Assembly (NCBI GenBank): GCA_001770935.1
Contig: MESI01000085.1
Location: forward strand, 1 to 64,000
Origin: Burkholderiales bacterium RIFCSPLOWO2_12_FULL_61_40
GTDB lineage: Bacteria > Pseudomonadota > Gammaproteobacteria > Burkholderiales > Burkholderiaceae_C
Direction of reading: 5' to 3'
DNA length: 64,000 nucleotides
Below, one piece after another: positions 60,716 through 64,000 of this stretch. The first letter of the stretch is position 1. Each line of letters begins with the position of its first letter. A program made the translations under genes and the position numbers. The notes beneath the pieces are model-generated. The model was not told the origin of the DNA and did not search any database. It saw only the letters and a program-made list of their open reading frames with translations.

Positions 60716-61636
60716 CTACCGGACAGCTTCAAACTGCCCGCTCAACAACTCGGGCAAGCGGTCGGCCCCCATCTTGAAGCCACAGGCCTGCGCGTGCCCG
60801 CCGCCGCGCATGCTTTCGGCCAGGGGGATGCAGTTGAAGCCTGGTTGTGAGCGCAAACCGGCTTTGACGACGCCGGTTTTGTCCACACTCCACATCAGGG
60901 CAAACGTGCCGCTTTGCTTGCTCAGGATGTCACCCACCAGGCTGTGAAACACGCCGGGTGCATTGACTACCAGGCCCGCCACCCCATTGAAGGTGATGGG
61001 CCGGGCCGCTTCGGCCATGCCAGCGGCCAAGCGGCTGAATTTTTCATCCATGGCGCGGCCGCGTTCCATGAAGGTGGCCAGCTGCTCGGGGCTGAACTCG
61101 GCAATCTCCTTCCAGCGTGCAAACTCGCAGGGCTCCATGTCCAGCGCGGCCAGAAAACCAGCGCTCTCGGGGTATTGCCAGACCCAGATATCGCGGTCTT
61201 CCACAAAACGCACCAGGTCGGGCACGGGCTTTTCGCGCTGAAAAAACTCCCAGGCCAGCCGCGAGCCGGACTTCTTCATGTCGAAATGCACCACGCCACA
61301 GCGGCAGGCAAAACCTTCCAGCTTGTCCGCCGCACTTTTATGGTGGTCCAGCATCACCAGCTTGGCGGCACGCGCCTCGATGTCGCGCATGATCTCGGGC
61401 GAAAACGAGAAATCAAGAATGTAGACGGCACGCCCCTCCAGCGCTGGCAAGTCAGCCACTGATCGGATGTCACCATGGTCCAGGCCCAGAAACTCGGCTT
61501 GGCCTTCGTAAAAAAGCCAGGCGGCCAAGGCGGCAGCAAAGCCGTCCGGGCAATCGCGGCCGTGGTAAATCACCAAAGGTTGGGGATCGTCTTTTTCGGG
61601 GCCTACCAGCAGGCTTAAGGGAAGGATGGTTTTCAA
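60716..61636 (-). CDS. DHH-family phosphoesterase
   Basis: 306 residues. YHGRDCPDGFAAALAAWLFY and VMLDHHKSAADKL (DHH-like metal motif), then a DHHA1 domain with MRGGGHAQACGF. The family includes oligoribonucleases and cyclic-dinucleotide phosphodiesterases; the substrate is not assigned. Its last codons reach the cassette boundary near 60727, where the duplicated cbbM end would have stood. Confidence 0.85.
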   Translation of the reverse strand: MKTILPLSLLVGPEKDDPQPLVIYHGRDCPDGFAAALAAWLFYEGQAEFLGLDHGDIRSVADLPALEGRAVYILDFSFSPEIMRDIEARAAKLVMLDHHKSAADKLEGFACRCGVVHFDMKKSGSRLAWEFFQREKPVPDLVRFVEDRDIWVWQYPESAGFLAALDMEPCEFARWKEIAEFSPEQLATFMERGRAMDEKFSRLAAGMAEAARPITFNGVAGLVVNAPGVFHSLVGDILSKQSGTFALMWSVDKTGVVKAGLRSQPGFNCIPLAESMRGGGHAQACGFKMGADRLPELLSGQFEAVR

Positions 61637-61682
61637 GATACGAAGGGGGAAAATCTAAAGAGGGGCGATTGGCTGCAACAGA

Positions 61683-61740
61683 TTGCTATGGATTCAATAG
61701 CTGCTTACGCACGGTACACAAGGGCTGGAGGCCATTTTAA
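61683..61740 (+). repeat. Rep-A copy 18
   Basis: TTGCTATGGATTCAATAGC, TGCTTACGCACGG, AGGGCTGGAGGCC. It opposes both neighbours, and its T-rich end holds the ylqF stop codon. Confidence 0.85.
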
Positions 61741-62714
61741 TCAGAATTTTCGACCTCCTTATCCTGCTCACGGGGGGGCCGGGGCACCTTCTTGAACTTG
61801 ATCAGACGGGCCATTTCTATGGCGTCCTTTTTGATCTGACGCTCGGCATCCAGCTTTTGCCCCACCGCCAGCCACTGGGCAAACTCCTCGGGGGTTTCCA
61901 GGGTGATGCGCCCCAGGGCACTCTGGCGGAAATCGTAAATGGCCACCTCGCCCGCCTTTTGCAGATTGACCTTGCCTCCGGCCAACAGGCCGCCACGCTT
62001 GCGGCCAATCTGGTCCAGCAATTGTTCGTCGGTCTGGGCGGCCGCGCCGCTGACCTTGTAACGCTCCTCCAAACGGCCAGCGTAGTGCTGGCGCAGGTAG
62101 TCCAGCAGCTCCAGCGCAACCTCTTGCTCATCAAAGGCATTGCGGCCAATGGCACCGCTGGCGGCCAGGTTGTAACCGCTCTTGGCCACGATGATGCGCG
62201 GCCACAGCACGCCGGGTGTGTCGTACAAATAGAAGTCGTCGGCAATGGTGATGCGCTGCTCCAGCTTGGTCACCCCGGCCTCATCACCGGTCTTGGCCGC
62301 ACGCTTGCCTTTGAGTGTGTTGATCAGGGTGGACTTGCCCACATTGGGAATGCCGCAAATCAGCACCCGCATGGGCTTGGTCATGCCGCCGCGTTTAGGC
62401 GCCAGCTCATGGCAGGCCGCCACCAGCGCCTTGGCCGGTGTGGCCATGCTGGCGTCCAGCCCCAGCGCACGGGTGCCCGGCTGGCCGTTGTAGTGTTCCA
62501 GCCAGAGCGCGGTGCGCTCGGGATCGGCCAGGTCTTGTTTGTTCAACACCTTCAAAGCGGGTTTGCCCGCCGTGATTTCGGCCAGCATGGGGTTGGCGCT
62601 GGAGCCCGGCAGGCGCGCATCCAGCAGTTCAATCACCACATCAATTTCCTTGATGCGCTCCTGAATCGCTTTTCGGGTCAGGTGCATATGACCTGGAAAC
62701 CACTGAATGGCCAT
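61737..62714 (-). CDS. ylqF: YlqF/RbgA-type ribosome biogenesis GTPase
   Basis: 325 residues with the circularly permuted GTPase order: G4 NKQD (about 60-63), G1 GIPNVGKST (about 121-129), G3 DTPG (about 167-170). MAIQWFPGHMHLTRKAI is the diagnostic start. It acts in large ribosomal subunit assembly. The upstream longer reading has no ribosome site. Confidence 0.92.
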   Translation of the reverse strand: MAIQWFPGHMHLTRKAIQERIKEIDVVIELLDARLPGSSANPMLAEITAGKPALKVLNKQDLADPERTALWLEHYNGQPGTRALGLDASMATPAKALVAACHELAPKRGGMTKPMRVLICGIPNVGKSTLINTLKGKRAAKTGDEAGVTKLEQRITIADDFYLYDTPGVLWPRIIVAKSGYNLAASGAIGRNAFDEQEVALELLDYLRQHYAGRLEERYKVSGAAAQTDEQLLDQIGRKRGGLLAGGKVNLQKAGEVAIYDFRQSALGRITLETPEEFAQWLAVGQKLDAERQIKKDAIEMARLIKFKKVPRPPREQDKEVENSD

Positions 62715-62742
62715 GCCGTCGTTCCTTCTTTTCTTTAAATCG

Positions 62743-64000
62743 TCAAACGGCGGCCAGCGCCTGGTCCAGGTCCGCCAGCAGGTCGTCAATGTGCTCGATG
62801 CCGATGGACAGGCGCACCATGTCGGGCTTGACGCCCGCTTTGGCCAGCTCCGCCGGGTTCAACTGGCGGTGCGTGGTGGTGGCGGGGTGGCAGGCCAGGG
62901 ACTTGGCGTCGCCAATGTTCACCAGGCGGGTGAACAGCTTGAGCGCGTCCTGGAAGCGGGCACCGGCCTTGAGGCTGTCTTCGCCCCGGATGCCAAAACT
63001 GATCAAGCCCGAGGCACGACCCCCCATGTATTTCTTCACCAAACCGTGGTCGGCGTGCTCTTCCAATCCGGCATAGTTCAACCAGCCCACCTTGGGGTGC
63101 GACTGCAAATGGCGGGCCGCCTTGAGGGCGTTTTCGCAGATGCGGTCCATGCGCAGGGCCAGGGTCTCGATGCCTTGCAAAATCTGGAACGCGTTCATGG
63201 GGCTCAGCGCCGCCCCCATATTGCGCAAGGGCACAACGCGGGCACGGCCAATGTAGGCTGCAGCGCCCAGCGCTTCGGTGTAGACCACGCCGTGGTAGCT
63301 CACGTCGGGCTCGTTCAGGCGCTTGAAACGCTCCTTGTGCTCGGCCCAGGGGAACTTGCCGCTGTCCACAATCGCGCCGCCAATGGTGGTGCCGTGGCCG
63401 CCCAGGTATTTGGTCAGCGAGTGCACCACGATGTCGGCGCCATGCTCAAAAGGACGGCACAGGTAGGGGCTGGGCACGGTGTTGTCCACAATCAGGGGCA
63501 CGCCATGGGCATGGGCTACGGCGGCCAGCGCCGCCAGATCGGTCACATTGCCCAGCGGGTTGCCCACCGATTCGCAGTACACCGCCTTGGTGCGCGCGTC
63601 GATCAGTTGGGCAAACGAGGCCGGATCTTTGGCATCGGCAAAACGCACCTCGATGCCCATCTGCGGAAAGGTGTGGGCAAACAGGTTGTAGGTGCCGCCA
63701 TACAAGGTGGAGGTGGAGATGATGTTGTCGCCCGTCTCGGCAATGGTCTGGATGGCATACGAGATCGCCGCCATGCCAGAGGCCACCGCCAGCGCGCCAA
63801 TGCCGCCTTCCATGGCCGCCACGCGGGCTTCCAGAACCCCGTTGGTCGGGTTCATGATGCGGCTGTAAATATTGCCAGCCACTTTCAGGTCAAACAAATC
63901 GGCGCCGTGCTGGGTGTCATCAAAGGCGTAGGCCACGGTCTGGTAAATAGGCACAGCCACCGCTTTGGTGGTGGGGTCGGGCGTGTAGCCGCCATGAACA
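62743..64000 (-). CDS. metY: O-acetylhomoserine sulfhydrylase-type PLP enzyme, 5' end outside the window
   Basis: At least 419 codons are visible; [20 protein letters not shown] reads to the window edge, so the true start lies beyond 64000. [20 protein letters not shown] carries the PLP lysine; [19 protein letters not shown] and [20 protein letters not shown] are Cys/Met-metabolism enzyme motifs. It makes homocysteine from O-acetylhomoserine and sulfide. MetZ-like activity cannot be excluded. Confidence 0.9.
   Translation of the reverse strand, partial: VHGGYTPDPTTKAVAVPIYQTVAYAFDDTQHGADLFDLKVAGNIYSRIMNPTNGVLEARVAAMEGGIGALAVASGMAAISYAIQTIAETGDNIISTSTLYGGTYNLFAHTFPQMGIEVRFADAKDPASFAQLIDARTKAVYCESVGNPLGNVTDLAALAAVAHAHGVPLIVDNTVPSPYLCRPFEHGADIVVHSLTKYLGGHGTTIGGAIVDSGKFPWAEHKERFKRLNEPDVSYHGVVYTEALGAAAYIGRARVVPLRNMGAALSPMNAFQILQGIETLALRMDRICENALKAARHLQSHPKVGWLNYAGLEEHADHGLVKKYMGGRASGLISFGIRGEDSLKAGARFQDALKLFTRLVNIGDAKSLACHPATTTHRQLNPAELAKAGVKPDMVRLSIGIEHIDDLLADLDQALAAV

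Noticed and set aside
1-64000. CRISPR array
   Set aside because: No regular array of short identical repeats with unique spacers of constant length; the repeats found are dispersed.
1-64000. Insertion sequence or prophage
   Set aside because: No transposase, integrase or phage structural gene was recognised, despite duplications and low-GC patches.

Overview
The window looks like chromosome of a GC-rich betaproteobacterium of the Comamonadaceae, probably close to Rhodoferax. The support is a form II RuBisCO (cbbM) with its own cbbR, a divergent cbbY-F-P-T-Z operon, chromate, NhaP-type and BenE transport genes, and dense intergenic repeats. No rRNA or complete tRNA gene was seen. Taxonomy is inferred from gene content, not computed.

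Four short repeat families recur and are named here. Rep-A (18 copies, about 57 bp) has a GCTAC/GTAGC mini-hairpin, a core like TGCTTGCGCATATTCCAC, then GGGCTAGAGGCC and a T-rich edge. Rep-B (7 copies, about 100 bp, only 5.6-14.3 kb) always contains a perfect DnaA-box sequence (TTATCCACA on the minus strand). Rep-C (2 copies) and Rep-D (2 copies) are hairpins whose loops are conserved while their stems differ but stay complementary.

1-4.8 kb is an accessory cluster: an orphan antitoxin, an Mrr-like membrane endonuclease, a nucleotidyltransferase/HEPN pair, a KTSC protein, a decayed HigBA module and a MntA/HepT module, with a co-oriented Rep-A copy before each unit. 5-20 kb holds a frameshifted GST, methyltransferases, TerB, a cation/proton antiporter, an XRE/DUF2975 pair, split YeeE, an RcnB-like protein, an SOS peptidase, ferredoxin and chrBA. 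20-33 kb has a DsbG-like lipoprotein, MocR/BenE, two divergent FimV-like half genes sharing an inverted coding tract, CsgG-like, UspA, TrxC, YjgN-like and an M48 protease. 33-38 kb is a TolC/HlyD/two-permease export operon with no visible ATPase. 38-41.6 kb has YcaO, a DUF2249-FmdE pair under a likely NsrR operator, and a catalase-like protein.

42-45.3 kb is a lower-GC patch with a large CoiA-like orphan and a RelE/Phd module. 45.4-53.9 kb is the Calvin-cycle locus: cbbZ-T-P-F-Y leftward, cbbR and cbbM rightward. Just downstream the cbbM-DHH phosphoesterase junction is duplicated: copy 1 keeps cbbM and a gutted DHH gene; copy 2 keeps a truncated cbbM and the full DHH gene. A toxin-antitoxin module lies between the copies, and a five-gene leftward cassette (sensor kinase, regulator, SLAC1/TDT channel, small membrane protein, FNT channel) splits copy 2. 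ylqF and the 5'-truncated metY close the window.

The best candidate for something new is the two-component-controlled pair of anion channels inserted into the duplicated RuBisCO locus. Next come the FimV inversion arrangement, the DnaA-box repeats, and Rep-A placed upstream of start codons.
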